A DNA stretch of 64,000 bases from JABMRP01 sp964444795 (GCA_964444795.1 CAYUIQ010000003.1:1-64000); one strand, 5' to 3'. Positions 16,263 to 28,247 are shown, counted from the first letter of the stretch. Notes: generated by a model not told the origin, from the letters alone. Numbers and translations: made by a program.

Positions 16263-19004
16263 CTACATACGTGCCTTTTCCACATCCAGGGAGACGAGAT
16301 TCACCAACTCGGCATCGGACATCTCGGTCAACATGTTTTGCGCGTCGCCTTCCAGCAGATCGGTCGCCAGTTGGGTCTTGTCCTCGATCAGTGCGTCGAT
16401 CTTCTCCTCGACCGTGCCCCGGCAGACAAACTTGTGTACCAGAACATTGCGCCGCTGTCCAATGCGAAAGGCGCGGTCGGTGGCCTGGTTCTCAACGGCC
16501 GGGTTCCACCAGCGGTCGAAATGGATCACGTGCGAGGCGGCCGTCAGGTTCAAGCCCGTGCCGCCGGCCTTGAGCGACAGTACGAAGAAGGGCGGCCCGT
16601 TGTCTTGCTGGAACTGGTCGATCAACCGCTTCCGTCTCTTGACCGGAGTACTTCCGTGCAGTACAAGGCCGGCGTGACCAAAAACGTCCGCTAAGAAACG
16701 GGCCAGCGGTTCGGTCATTTCGCGAAACTGCGTAAAAACAATCGCTTTCTCTTGCCGTGACGCGATCTCCTCGCAGATTTCCGTCAACCGCGAGAATTTG
16801 CCGCTCTCGGCGGGATCGAATTGTCCGTCGCCGAGAAGTTGGCTGGGATGGTTACACAATTGCTTGAAGCGCATCAGGTAGGCCAGCACCAAGCCGCGCC
16901 GCTTCATGCCGTCGAGATCTTTCAGCGAATCGGCCAATTCTTTAACCAGCTTGGCGTACAGCGCGGCTTGCCTCTTGCTCAATCCGCAGAAGGCCTTCAA
17001 CTCGGTTTTGTCCGGCAGATCGGCGATGATATGTTTGTCGGTCTTCATCCGCCGAAGGATGTACGGCTGCACCAAACCCCGCAGAGGCGCGTAGCGGTTG
17101 TGCTCACGTCCGTCGAGTTCTTTGACGAAGTTCTTGAACTTCTTCTGCGAGCCGAGCAGGCCCGGACAGAGGAAATCGAACAGCGACCAGAGATCGGAGA
17201 GTCGGTTCTCGATCGGAGTACCGGTCAGCGCGATCCGGGCATCGGCCTCCAGCCGCTTGACGGCCTTGGTCTGCCGGGCCGCCGGATTCTTCACGGCCTG
17301 TGCCTCGTCGAGCACGACAAGCTGCCAGGCGACGTCTTGCAGCCACGGTTGACGCGGGAGCATGCCATAGGTCGTCAGAACGACGTCGGCGCCCTTCAAT
17401 GTCCGGCCCGGATCGCGAGCCATTCGAGCCAGTTCATTCTTCGGGGTCTCCGACGGATGAATGAACTTGGCTCGCAGCGTCGGAGTGAACCGGTTCATTT
17501 CCGATTTCCAGTTGGCCAGCAGCGAGGCCGGCAGGACCAAGAGCGACGGCCGGCCAGCTTGCTTCTTCTTCAACACCAACAGCAGCGCCAAGACTTGGAT
17601 CGTCTTGCCCAGTCCCATGTCGTCGGCCAGGCAGGCACCGAGTCCCAATCGCGACAAGAACCAGAGCCAGTTGACCCCCGTCTCTTGATACTTGCGCAAC
17701 GTCGCATTCAGATCACCGTCGGGCCTGGCTTGTTTCAGGCTCTGGGGGCTGCGCAACTCGGCAAGCACGTGCTCAAGCCATTTGCCCGCCTGGACGAAAG
17801 ACCACTCCTGCCGCGGATCGTCCTGGGTGTCGCTTGCCGCCAGGTCCATGGGAGCCCCGGCCAACAGTCGCATCCCCTCGACGAACGAGAGTCCGTCCGC
17901 CGCCTGCTTTTCGACTTTCTTCCAATGGTCGAGCGCCTCGGACAGTTTGGCGCGGTCTACCTCGACCCACTGGCCTCGCAGCAGCACGAGTCCTTCCTCG
18001 GCGGCGATCAGTTCGTTCCATTCGGCTTGCGTGAGTTCTTGATCGCCCAGGGCCAACCGGACCTGGAAGTCGAGCATCCCGGCGGCGTCGAACTTCTTCC
18101 GCCTCTTCTCGCCAATCGTAATGCCGGCGCGAGGGCGAGGACGCTTCTTCCACCAGTCGGGCAGACGCACGAGAACTCCGCTTTCCTCAAAGACGGGCAC
18201 TTCCTTCAAGAAGTGGTAAGCTTGGCGAGGGGACCATGCCAGCGGCTGATAGATATCGCCGGAATCGACCAGTGCATGGACCAGCGGACTGCTCCGGGAC
18301 GCCAGATGGATCGGTGAGAGGAGTTTGATCAGGGCGTTCTTGTTCTTCGTCCCGGCGTATTCCTGGAGTGCCTTGCTGAGCGGTTGATACTGTATGCGAG
18401 CGCCGTCCGTGATGCTCGACGCGTACGTCGCCAGGAAGGCGAAGGGATAATCCGGATCGCGGCGGTTCTCGGCCAAATGAAAGCAGACCCGTCCCACTTG
18501 ATGCCAAAGCGGTGCCCGCTGCTTCAAGAAGCCGGATAGCCCCTGCTTGCGGGATGCGACCTTGTGGCGCACCCACGTATCGAGGTCGGTCCAAATTTCC
18601 TGGAGAACGTCGCAAGTGAGATACTCGGCACCCGGCATCGGCGGAGCACTCAAGACCATCGCATCGAGTTCCGTCGATTCCGGCGGCGGGATCGCGTCGA
18701 ACTGATCGCCTGTCCCCTCTGGAGTATGGCAAAGCTCGGTCAAGTAGCGTCTGGCGAACCCTCGCCAGTAGCCGAAGGAAGCCGGAAACGGGGGTTCCAG
18801 TTTCTCGGTCGCCAGCGCAAAAAGCCCTTCCGCCTGTGCCGACGCAAATGCCTTGACCATCCCCCTGAGTTGGCCGTCCGGCGACGTGCCCAACGAACCG
18901 TCGGCCGGATCATCTTCCGCGCCGGGCCTTTGAAGGACGGTGATGCGGTTCGTCGGCGTCAGGGCAAGATCGATGCTCATCGCCTTACTGTCATCCATTT
19001 TCAC
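16263..19004 (-). CDS. SNF2/SWI2-family helicase
   Basis: The 913-residue protein has an N-terminal region of about 440 residues, then a SNF2_N helicase domain. The Walker A motif is DDMGLGKT (GKT at 466-468) and the Walker B box DEAQ is at 566-569, followed by TGTPIENRLSDLW. The C-terminal helicase half has LSLKAGGTGLNLTAASHVIHFDRWWNPAVENQATDRAFRIGQ motifs V and VI. It is an ATP-driven double-stranded DNA translocase of the bacterial HepA/SNF2 kind. GTG 19004 or ATG 18998 could be the start. It is transcribed with the SWIM gene downstream. Confidence 0.9.
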   Translation of the reverse strand: MKMDDSKAMSIDLALTPTNRITVLQRPGAEDDPADGSLGTSPDGQLRGMVKAFASAQAEGLFALATEKLEPPFPASFGYWRGFARRYLTELCHTPEGTGDQFDAIPPPESTELDAMVLSAPPMPGAEYLTCDVLQEIWTDLDTWVRHKVASRKQGLSGFLKQRAPLWHQVGRVCFHLAENRRDPDYPFAFLATYASSITDGARIQYQPLSKALQEYAGTKNKNALIKLLSPIHLASRSSPLVHALVDSGDIYQPLAWSPRQAYHFLKEVPVFEESGVLVRLPDWWKKRPRPRAGITIGEKRRKKFDAAGMLDFQVRLALGDQELTQAEWNELIAAEEGLVLLRGQWVEVDRAKLSEALDHWKKVEKQAADGLSFVEGMRLLAGAPMDLAASDTQDDPRQEWSFVQAGKWLEHVLAELRSPQSLKQARPDGDLNATLRKYQETGVNWLWFLSRLGLGACLADDMGLGKTIQVLALLLVLKKKQAGRPSLLVLPASLLANWKSEMNRFTPTLRAKFIHPSETPKNELARMARDPGRTLKGADVVLTTYGMLPRQPWLQDVAWQLVVLDEAQAVKNPAARQTKAVKRLEADARIALTGTPIENRLSDLWSLFDFLCPGLLGSQKKFKNFVKELDGREHNRYAPLRGLVQPYILRRMKTDKHIIADLPDKTELKAFCGLSKRQAALYAKLVKELADSLKDLDGMKRRGLVLAYLMRFKQLCNHPSQLLGDGQFDPAESGKFSRLTEICEEIASRQEKAIVFTQFREMTEPLARFLADVFGHAGLVLHGSTPVKRRKRLIDQFQQDNGPPFFVLSLKAGGTGLNLTAASHVIHFDRWWNPAVENQATDRAFRIGQRRNVLVHKFVCRGTVEEKIDALIEDKTQLATDLLEGDAQNMLTEMSDAELVNLVSLDVEKARM

Positions 19005-19235
19005 GGCCTGACTGTCAACCTCTGACGCCTTGTGTGGTGAATTTCGGACCGCATACGCAACTTACGTACTCAAAAGGAGTTGCGCGGCATGCATTGCGAT
19101 ACGAAGGTATTCTGGTACGCGCCAGATCGTGTGGCATACTTCCGCGGTAAATGCGAAGATATCGGGACCGCTGGCGAATAGCCAGGGGAGAGACAGCAGC
19201 GGCACGAAGAAATCGTCCACGTTGGGAGCCCGCAC

Positions 19236-20762
19236 ATGAGGCCACTGGAGGCATTGCTTACCGGACTGCTGACGCTCTCGGCTGTCTCCCTCTTCATTCC
19301 GCCAGCACGCCGATACCGGTGGGTCCATCTGCTCCCGTTCTCCGCGATCCTCTTGATTGCAGTGCAGTTGCTGCTCGAAGGCTATCGTTGGCAGATGGTG
19401 CCCCTGTACTGTATCACGGTCGTGCTGGTCCTCACGGCGGCGCGGAATCTGAGGTTTGTCAAGGCCCGTCAGGCGACGTCCGGCCCGAAGCGTGCGAAAT
19501 GGTTACGGCGGCTCGGCGGCGTTCTCACCCTATTTGCTATCGGTCTCGCCGCCGTTCCTCCCATTCTGTTTCCCCACTTGAGACTACCGAATCCCTCAGG
19601 CCCGTATGCCGTGGGCACAACCAACCTGCACTTCTTTGACGAGAGCCGTCCGGAGACGTTCACACCGGACACTCGTGACCATCGCGAGCTATTCGCGAGA
19701 GTCTGGTATCCTGCGGAAATCCCCCCCGGAAAGGCTCCCGTTAGCTACTGCGAGAACGCGTACGAGATAAGCCGTGCCTTGACGGGCCCAACACGATTGC
19801 CTTCGTTCTTGTTCGACCACCTCGCGCTGACCAAGACCAGTTCGTACCGCGATGCGGAAATCGCCAATGGAAAAGAAAGATTCCCGGTGGTCATCTTCTC
19901 TCACGCCTATTGGGGTAGTGTTTCGCAATGCACGGCGCTGATGCAGGAACTCGCGAGTCACGGATACGTCGCCGTTAGTGTCGGCCATGCGTACGAAACG
20001 CCGTACTTGATTCAAGCCGACGGGCACGTCAGGGCCTTCGACCCTCGGAACGAGGAGTTTTCCCTCCGGGGTGTCGAGCGTCGGGCGGCGTTCGGTGTCG
20101 AACAACAGCTCACCCAAACACGAGACCGAGACAAACTGGAAGCCGTGATACGAGAGATCTCGCGGCTGCGTCCAAAGATCATCCAGAGTGTCCACATCTG
20201 GGCAGAGGACATCAGCTCCACCATTGATGAACTCGAAAGGATCAACCTCGGCGCCGGGCCTTTCGCGGGGCGCCTCGACATGGAGCGAATCGCCGTGATG
20301 GGACACTCTTTCGGAGGCGCAGCCGCGGGCCAAGCATGCCTGGACGACGAGCGGTGCAAGGCAGGTATCAACATGGACGGCCTCCAACTGGGAGACATGC
20401 TGGACGAGGACCTGTCGCGACCGTTTCTGTTCATGCACCATGACAACGTGGGGGCGGCCAACAAGACGCCGAACCTGGTTTTCTTCGAGAAGGCCAAAGC
20501 TCCCGTCTATCTCCTGACCATTGAGGGCACGGGGCACTTGAGCTTCACCGACGTGTCGTTCTACGGAAGAGCCAGTTTCTTCCGGTTGATGTCGCCCGTG
20601 GGCGAGATCGAGGGCGAACACTGCCACGGGATTGTGTCCGACTACGTGCTTGCATTTCTTGACAGCCATCTTCGGGGGCGTGATTCGCCTCTCTTGGACG
20701 GCACAACCTCTCGACATCCCGAGGTGGAGATGCTAACGCGAATCCCCGATGACGCAAAGTAA
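19236..20762 (+). CDS. Membrane-anchored alpha/beta hydrolase, PAF-acetylhydrolase-like
   Basis: The 508-residue protein starts with four hydrophobic segments within the first 120 residues. An alpha/beta hydrolase domain follows: VVIFSHAYWGS, the nucleophile elbow GHSFGGAAAG at about 350, an Asp in INMDGLQLGD, and a His in GTGHLSFTD. This order matches platelet-activating-factor acetylhydrolase-like enzymes that cleave short acyl esters. The active domain is probably outside the membrane. The stop region nearly meets the next gene, a methyltransferase, and the pair may be co-transcribed. Base composition is less GC-rich than in the neighbours. Confidence 0.78.
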   Translation: MRPLEALLTGLLTLSAVSLFIPPARRYRWVHLLPFSAILLIAVQLLLEGYRWQMVPLYCITVVLVLTAARNLRFVKARQATSGPKRAKWLRRLGGVLTLFAIGLAAVPPILFPHLRLPNPSGPYAVGTTNLHFFDESRPETFTPDTRDHRELFARVWYPAEIPPGKAPVSYCENAYEISRALTGPTRLPSFLFDHLALTKTSSYRDAEIANGKERFPVVIFSHAYWGSVSQCTALMQELASHGYVAVSVGHAYETPYLIQADGHVRAFDPRNEEFSLRGVERRAAFGVEQQLTQTRDRDKLEAVIREISRLRPKIIQSVHIWAEDISSTIDELERINLGAGPFAGRLDMERIAVMGHSFGGAAAGQACLDDERCKAGINMDGLQLGDMLDEDLSRPFLFMHHDNVGAANKTPNLVFFEKAKAPVYLLTIEGTGHLSFTDVSFYGRASFFRLMSPVGEIEGEHCHGIVSDYVLAFLDSHLRGRDSPLLDGTTSRHPEVEMLTRIPDDAK

Positions 20763-20811
20763 ACGAAGCGGCGACGATAGATACTTGAGACCACGCGACA
20801 CGAGGCGCCAC

Positions 20812-21321
20812 ATGAGCGTTGCCAAGCAGCAAAAGGAACCTGTCGGCTGGCACTGGGGCGCCGCAGTTCTTGCCGTGGCCGTTCTGGTAACCCAGTTTCT
20901 TCTGGAGCGCGGCGAGAATCCCTACGTCCGGGCTGCTGGAATTGGCTGTTTGTTCTTGTCTCCGATCTTCATCTTTCCGCCTTTTCTACTTCTTGCGCGG
21001 CACGGTCGGCCCCCGCGTGGAAAGCCGTACTACTGCACGACGACGGTCGTTGACCGCGGCGTGTATTCAATCGTTCGGCATCCCCAGTACGTTGGCTATG
21101 CACTTCTCACACTGGGATTCGCCGCTCTGTCGCAGCACCCGATTACCTCGATCCTCGCGGTCTGCTCAGCGGGCGCATTCTACGTCCAATCGCTCACGGA
21201 GGAAGGGTTCCACCGGAATCAACCAGGACAGGACTACTCAGACTACATGCGACGGGTCCCGAGGTTCAACTTCCTTGTTGGTTTGTTTCGCTACGTGTTC
21301 GGACCAATGTGGCGAGGTTGA
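20812..21321 (+). CDS. ICMT-like membrane methyltransferase
   Basis: The 169-residue protein has four to five hydrophobic segments and the RHPQYVGY motif at about residue 89, followed by EEGFHRNQPGQDYSDYMRRVPRF. This matches the isoprenylcysteine carboxyl methyltransferase / phospholipid methyltransferase family, which methylates lipids or small thiols and acids within the membrane. The frame is open from an ATG at 20749 that overlaps the hydrolase gene, but GAGG lies 7 bases before ATG 20812, so I prefer it. The substrate is unknown. Confidence 0.78.
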   Translation: MSVAKQQKEPVGWHWGAAVLAVAVLVTQFLLERGENPYVRAAGIGCLFLSPIFIFPPFLLLARHGRPPRGKPYYCTTTVVDRGVYSIVRHPQYVGYALLTLGFAALSQHPITSILAVCSAGAFYVQSLTEEGFHRNQPGQDYSDYMRRVPRFNFLVGLFRYVFGPMWRG

Positions 21322-21541
21322 CACATTCCGCAGAGCCCGTCAAACGAAGCGGGTGGAACGATTGTTGAGTCCGTCGGACCAAATCTCGCTCCAGCGAGAT
21401 GGCCACGATAGGGGCCGAATCTTCCCCCAACCCGCTCTCCGGCATGATTTCCACGCGGCGGAGAAATTGGTATGCTTCAGGCGCCGGTGGAAATTGCACG
21501 GAAACCACGGCGATCTCGCCCGTCGATGGAGATTTTCGGCC

Positions 21542-24199
<2,658 letters not shown>

Positions 24200-24331
24200 C
24201 AGTCATGGCACCCAGATGAGTGGATGCGATACCCCGTCTTTGTGGCAGTTCTTGTGGTGAACGAGAAGCTGAACCCCCCGTTCATACGGTTCTCGTCCGT
24301 CACGTACCCCGGTTCCGGCTTATCCCTTCGG

Positions 24332-24360
24332 TTGAAGTGAGACTCCAGACGACGTATAAT
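24332..24360 (+). promoter_or_regulatory. Sigma-70-like promoter for the small basic protein
   Basis: TTGAAG at 24332-24337 and TATAAT at 24355-24360 are 17 bases apart. The leader to the start at 24474 would be about 105 bases. The rest of the 24200-24331 gap shows nothing else I can support. Confidence 0.6.
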
Positions 24361-24473
24361 ACGCGGTTTGCAGGTTGCGGCGGGTCTCACCCTTTCGGCA
24401 CTCGACTTGGCCTGAACCCCACCCTTTGGTGGTGATCTCTGGCCGATCCAACGATATCCAGGAGTACGTGAAG

Positions 24474-24707
24474 ATGACGATGGACAAGAGCCTTCGGGTC
24501 CGTGCGGGGCTCATGCGCACCCGAAATGTACTGAAACGGGGTGAACGCCTCGGGCGGCTGAAGAACGAGGACCGGTGGGAAGAGGGCGACAGCCCGATGG
24601 GCCTGCCCAAGGTCCGGGTCTATAAGCTGGCAATGAAGAAGAAGAAGAAGAAGAAGGAAGAAGAGGACGAGGAAGAGGGCGGCGACGAGGTTGCCAAGAC
24701 AGAGTAG
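24474..24707 (+). CDS. PVC-superphylum small basic protein
   Basis: The 77-residue protein begins MTMDKSLRVRAGLMRTRNVLKRGERL and continues RWEEGDSPMGLPKVR. This matches a small basic protein conserved in Planctomycetes, Verrucomicrobia and Chlamydiae. The C-terminus is a run of seven Lys followed by Asp/Glu (EEEDEEEGGDE). CAGGAG lies 9 bases before ATG 24474. Its role is unknown; the strong promoter and ribosome site suggest high expression, and a ribosome link has been suspected for the family. It sits 7 bases before the LarA-type gene. Confidence 0.8.
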   Translation: MTMDKSLRVRAGLMRTRNVLKRGERLGRLKNEDRWEEGDSPMGLPKVRVYKLAMKKKKKKKEEEDEEEGGDEVAKTE

Positions 24708-24714
24708 CCACGTC

Positions 24715-25986
24715 ATGCAAGTTCACCTGGCGTACGGCCGGACCGGATTGCAGGTGGAACTTCCCTCGGCCAACGTGGTGAAGTGCCTGGGCTACCAGCC
24801 GGCCGAACCGGTCGACGATCCGCTGCGGGCGGTCCGCCGAAGTTTGGAATCTCCGATCGGCACGCCGCCGCTTGCCCAACTCGCGCGGGGATGCCGCAAC
24901 GCGTGCGTGGCGATTTGCGACGTTACGCGCCCGGTGCCGGGCGCCCAGTTGTTGACGCCTCTGTTGGCCACGCTGGAAGCGGCGGGCATCCCGCGAAGCG
25001 AGATCCTCGTGTTGGTCGCCACCGGTCTGCATCGCCCCAACGAGGGTGACGAGCTGGCCGAGATGGTCGGCCCGAAGATTGCCGCCGACTATCGCATCGA
25101 GAACCATCGCGGCGAGAACCTCTCCGAGCACGTGTTCCTCGGCGACAGCCCGCGCGGCGTGCCCATCTGGATCGACCGCCGATACGTCGAGGCCGAGTTG
25201 AAGATCACCACGGGCTTGATCGAGCCGCATTTCATGGCCGGGTTTTCCGGTGGGCGAAAACTGATCTGCCCCGGTCTGGCCGCTTTGGAGACGATCCGCG
25301 TCTGGCATGGCCCCGATTTCCTCGAACACCCGGCCGCCCGCGCCGGAGTGCTCGACGGAAACCCGGTCCACGAAGAAAACTCGTGGATCGCCCGGCACGT
25401 CGGATGCAATTTCATCGTCAACACGGTCCTCGATGACCAGCGGCGGATCCTCGACGTGGTGGCCGGCGACATGGACCGGGCGTTTGCCCAGGGGGTCGAC
25501 TTCGTCCGCAAGTTGACGACCGACACGATCCCCGAGCCGGCCGATATCGTGGTCACCAGTTCGGCCGGCTACCCGCTCGATACGACCTTCTACCAGTCGG
25601 TCAAGGGGATGGTCACCGCCAGCGCGATCGTCAAACCGGGCGGCACGATCATCCTGGCCGCGGGCATGAGCCTGGGGATCGGCAGCGAGGATTTCCAGCG
25701 GCTCTTCGATGAAAACCCGACGCTCGACGGCTTCATGCAGCGGATTACCCAGACCGACTATTTCGTCCCGGACCAGTGGCAACTAGAGGAATTAGCCCAA
25801 GTGCGCCGCAAAGCCCGGGTGGTCGCGGTAACCGACGGCCTGCCGCCGGAGACGCTCGCGCGTCTGTTCGTCGAGCCGGCCCCGACGGTCGAATCCGCGA
25901 TTGCCGACGCCCTGTCTCGCCACGGCCCCGCGGCTACCATCGCGGTCATCCCCAAAGGCCCGTACGTCATCGCCGAAGTGGCGTAG
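24715..25986 (+). CDS. larA: LarA-type nickel-pincer racemase family protein
   Basis: The 423-residue protein matches LarA (DUF2088), which racemises lactate or other 2-hydroxyacids with a nickel-pincer cofactor bound to a Lys. The cofactor and metal residues keep exact spacing: H106 (ATGLHRP), H172 (PHFMAGFSGG), K182 (GGRK) and H198 (VWHG), matching H108, H174, K184 and H200 of Lactobacillus LarA. No larB, larC or larE is in the window, so the cofactor must be made elsewhere. The substrate may not be lactate. The start is ATG 24715, just behind the small basic protein. Confidence 0.85.
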   Translation: MQVHLAYGRTGLQVELPSANVVKCLGYQPAEPVDDPLRAVRRSLESPIGTPPLAQLARGCRNACVAICDVTRPVPGAQLLTPLLATLEAAGIPRSEILVLVATGLHRPNEGDELAEMVGPKIAADYRIENHRGENLSEHVFLGDSPRGVPIWIDRRYVEAELKITTGLIEPHFMAGFSGGRKLICPGLAALETIRVWHGPDFLEHPAARAGVLDGNPVHEENSWIARHVGCNFIVNTVLDDQRRILDVVAGDMDRAFAQGVDFVRKLTTDTIPEPADIVVTSSAGYPLDTTFYQSVKGMVTASAIVKPGGTIILAAGMSLGIGSEDFQRLFDENPTLDGFMQRITQTDYFVPDQWQLEELAQVRRKARVVAVTDGLPPETLARLFVEPAPTVESAIADALSRHGPAATIAVIPKGPYVIAEVA

Positions 25987-26091
25987 CGCGGGACCATTGC
26001 AGTTCATCCGATGGAAATTTGCCCCCCCGTCAGAGCTGGGGGCTGAGCAAACTCTGGAGCTCAACGGAACTGTGAACCTCACCAATCCGTC

Positions 26092-26120
26092 TTGGCGGGT
26101 CGGGCTGAGTTCTGCTATAG
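26092..26120 (+). promoter_or_regulatory. Sigma-70-like promoter before the HEAT lipoprotein
   Basis: TTGGCG at 26092-26097 and TATAGT at 26115-26120 are separated by 17 bases, about 35 bases before ATG 26156. Confidence 0.5.
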
Positions 26121-26155
26121 TCTCGCGTCTCCTCCGGATCCCCCCATTTCGAGCG

Positions 26156-26860
26156 ATGTACTGGCCCATGTACCGAGCGAAAACCGTTGTCGTTAAGACG
26201 TTGGTAGCCATAGGTTTATGTACCATCTTGTCGGTTTCATCCGGCTGTAGCGAGTTGGGAATGTTTCGCGCGAAGGCTGCCCCTTCGGACATTCCTCTGC
26301 CCAGCCAACGCAAGGCCGACCTGAAAAAATTGGCCAAGTTGGCCGCCTCGGTCGATGCGGCCGAGCAGAAGCGACTATCCGGCGCGCTGATTGGCGCGTT
26401 GGCCGTCGAGGACGATCCGGGAATCCGTGCGGAAATCATTCGCACGCTTGGCGCTTACCCTACCGCTGAAGCGGCCGAAGCCGTTCGACTGGCGCTGGGC
26501 GACTCGGACCCCGACGTGAAGATCGCCGCGTGTCAGGCGTGTGTCGAGCGGCGGGATCCCGAGACGGTCATTGCACTGAGCGCAACGCTGGGAAGTGATA
26601 CAAACTTGGACGTCCGCCTGGCCGCCGCCCGCGCGCTGGGCGATATCGGCGATCAGGCGGCCATCGGGGCGCTGGGCGGTGCCCTGGACGACGGCAACCC
26701 GGCCCTGCGGTATCGAGCCACCGTGGCGCTGGGCCAGGTAACCGGCGCCGATCTGGGCAGCGACGTGGCCGGGTGGCGCCAGTACGTCCAAGGCAGGCAA
26801 CCGGATCTGCCCGAGCGGGCCTCGCTGGCCGAGCGGCCGCGCAACGTGAACCCTTTGTGA
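26156..26860 (+). CDS. HEAT-repeat lipoprotein
   Basis: The 234-residue protein has a lipoprotein signal with a lipobox (LSVSSGC, Cys near residue 32). About four HEAT/PBS-lyase-type repeats follow, e.g. DVRLAAARALGDIGDQAAIGALGGAL and PALRYRATVALGQVTG. HEAT lipoproteins of this kind are scaffold proteins without known catalytic activity. ATG 26156 is the first Met after the promoter; ATG 26168 is an alternative. It is not closely linked to its neighbours. Confidence 0.8.
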   Translation: MYWPMYRAKTVVVKTLVAIGLCTILSVSSGCSELGMFRAKAAPSDIPLPSQRKADLKKLAKLAASVDAAEQKRLSGALIGALAVEDDPGIRAEIIRTLGAYPTAEAAEAVRLALGDSDPDVKIAACQACVERRDPETVIALSATLGSDTNLDVRLAAARALGDIGDQAAIGALGGALDDGNPALRYRATVALGQVTGADLGSDVAGWRQYVQGRQPDLPERASLAERPRNVNPL

Positions 26861-26927
26861 ACCGACACGCTGCCATTTCTCGCGGCACGCGTCCGCACCC
26901 CTGACCAGCGCGGGCGAACGGTTCCCG

Positions 26928-26956
26928 TTGCTTTTGCGGCGAAAAACCCGTATTAT
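26928..26956 (+). promoter_or_regulatory. Sigma-70-like promoter before the diadenylate cyclase
   Basis: TTGCTT at 26928-26933 and TATTAT at 26951-26956 are separated by 17 bases. The leader to ATG 27167 would be about 200 bases. The 306-base gap 26861-27166 holds no other clear feature; its in-frame codons read like non-coding sequence. Confidence 0.5.
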
Positions 26957-27166
26957 AAGGCCATCGGCGACTTGGAGGGGCCGTCATGGACGCGGCAATT
27001 CCCGCGTGGACGTATGAGTAGGAAGCACCAGACGTCTCGCATGATTCCCTCGGCAAAACAGTGGCACGACCTGCACACCGACGATCGTCAACGCTCTCGG
27101 CATGCCAAACGCGGGAGTGATGGAATCGGTCGGAGAGGAACCGGCCCCCGCACGGACGGACCGAAA

Positions 27167-28093
27167 ATGCTGCGATTTACCGAGCGATTCAAGGCCCTCT
27201 ACGAAAATGCCTTTCGCCTGGCCGAATTGACCGAGGCGGATGCGGTCTTGCTCTTGCTCGACGGACCGGCCGATTGGCAGCGGCTGGGGAAAATGGCCGG
27301 CAAAACACAACTCCTGGTGGCCGCCGAATCGGCCGAGGAACTGGCCGGGGCCAAGGAGGCGGGCATCGCCGGAGTCCCCTTGGAGATGGGCGATAATCCC
27401 GTCTACGAACAACTCACCCAGGCTCTGCTTGAGGCCGTGGCCGACGACCTCCTCGCCCCCGGCCACAGCGTCATCGCCTTGTACAGCGGCTTCGAGGCCG
27501 ACAGTATCGACTCGATGAGCCTGATCCGGCTGGGCGAACGTCTCAACCGGCTCACCGCCCGCGATCTGCGACAGCTCGAAACCCGGGTGCCCCTGGATAC
27601 GCTCAAGATGGTCGTCGATCTGGCCGTCGAGATCGGCCGCGAGGGCCGCGAGGGCAAACCGGTGGGCACGCTGTTTGTCGTCGGCGATTCGCGCAATGTA
27701 ACGACCCGAAGCCACTCGCTGGGGTTCGATCCCGTCAAGGGATACAGCCGCAAGGAGCGCAATCTCGACGACCCTCGGGTACGGGAAGGGATCAAGGAGA
27801 TCGCTCAGATGGACGGGGCGATCATTGTGGGGCCCGACGGCACGGTCGAAGCGGCCTGCCGTTTTCTGGCCGCCCCGGCCGCCGAGATCACGCTCTCCAA
27901 GGGCCTCGGTGCCCGTCATTGGGCCGCCGCGGCGATCAGCCGGGCGACGAAGGCCATCTCGGTCACCGTCAGCCAGACCAACGGCACGGTGCGTCTTTTC
28001 CAGAACGGCGAAGTCATGCTCCGCATCGAACCCTTCCAGCGCCGCGCCATGGTCTGGAAAGACTTCGAGTACGAACCGCCGGCGGTGGACTGA
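27167..28093 (+). CDS. DacZ-like diadenylate cyclase
   Basis: The 308-residue protein pairs an N-terminal alpha/beta domain, like the pyruvate-kinase-type domain of archaeal DacZ, with a C-terminal DisA_N domain. That domain makes cyclic di-AMP from two ATP. The DGA motif is at residues 216-218. The second motif, usually GTRHRAA, is GARHWAAAA at 248-256, with Trp replacing the second Arg. No membrane span is present. ATG 27167 begins the conserved part; the frame is open back to 26972. It stands alone, so the target of the signal is not visible. Confidence 0.78.
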   Translation: MLRFTERFKALYENAFRLAELTEADAVLLLLDGPADWQRLGKMAGKTQLLVAAESAEELAGAKEAGIAGVPLEMGDNPVYEQLTQALLEAVADDLLAPGHSVIALYSGFEADSIDSMSLIRLGERLNRLTARDLRQLETRVPLDTLKMVVDLAVEIGREGREGKPVGTLFVVGDSRNVTTRSHSLGFDPVKGYSRKERNLDDPRVREGIKEIAQMDGAIIVGPDGTVEAACRFLAAPAAEITLSKGLGARHWAAAAISRATKAISVTVSQTNGTVRLFQNGEVMLRIEPFQRRAMVWKDFEYEPPAVD

Positions 28094-28130
28094 GCGGTTG
28101 AGGTGCCATGGCACCCGGCGGTGCTTCAGA

Positions 28131-28152
28131 CCCAGGGGATGCAACCCCTGGG
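28131..28152. repeat. CCCAGGGG hairpin
   Basis: CCCAGGGG (28131-28138) pairs with CCCCTGGG (28145-28152) around a 6-base loop, 38 bases after the diadenylate cyclase stop. It could be a weak terminator; no U-run follows. A GGTGCCATGGCACC palindrome lies just before it at 28102-28115. Confidence 0.5.
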
Positions 28153-28170
28153 CGTGGTTTTCCCCGACCT

Positions 28171-28199
28171 TTGCACTACGGCCGCTATCGCGGTAGAAT
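28171..28199 (+). promoter_or_regulatory. Sigma-70-like promoter before the oxidoreductase
   Basis: TTGCAC at 28171-28176 and TAGAAT at 28194-28199 are separated by 17 bases, about 50 bases before ATG 28248. Confidence 0.5.
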
Positions 28200-28247
28200 G
28201 CACCCCCGGTCGAGATCATCCTTCCCCGCCTGACAAGGAGTCCTACC

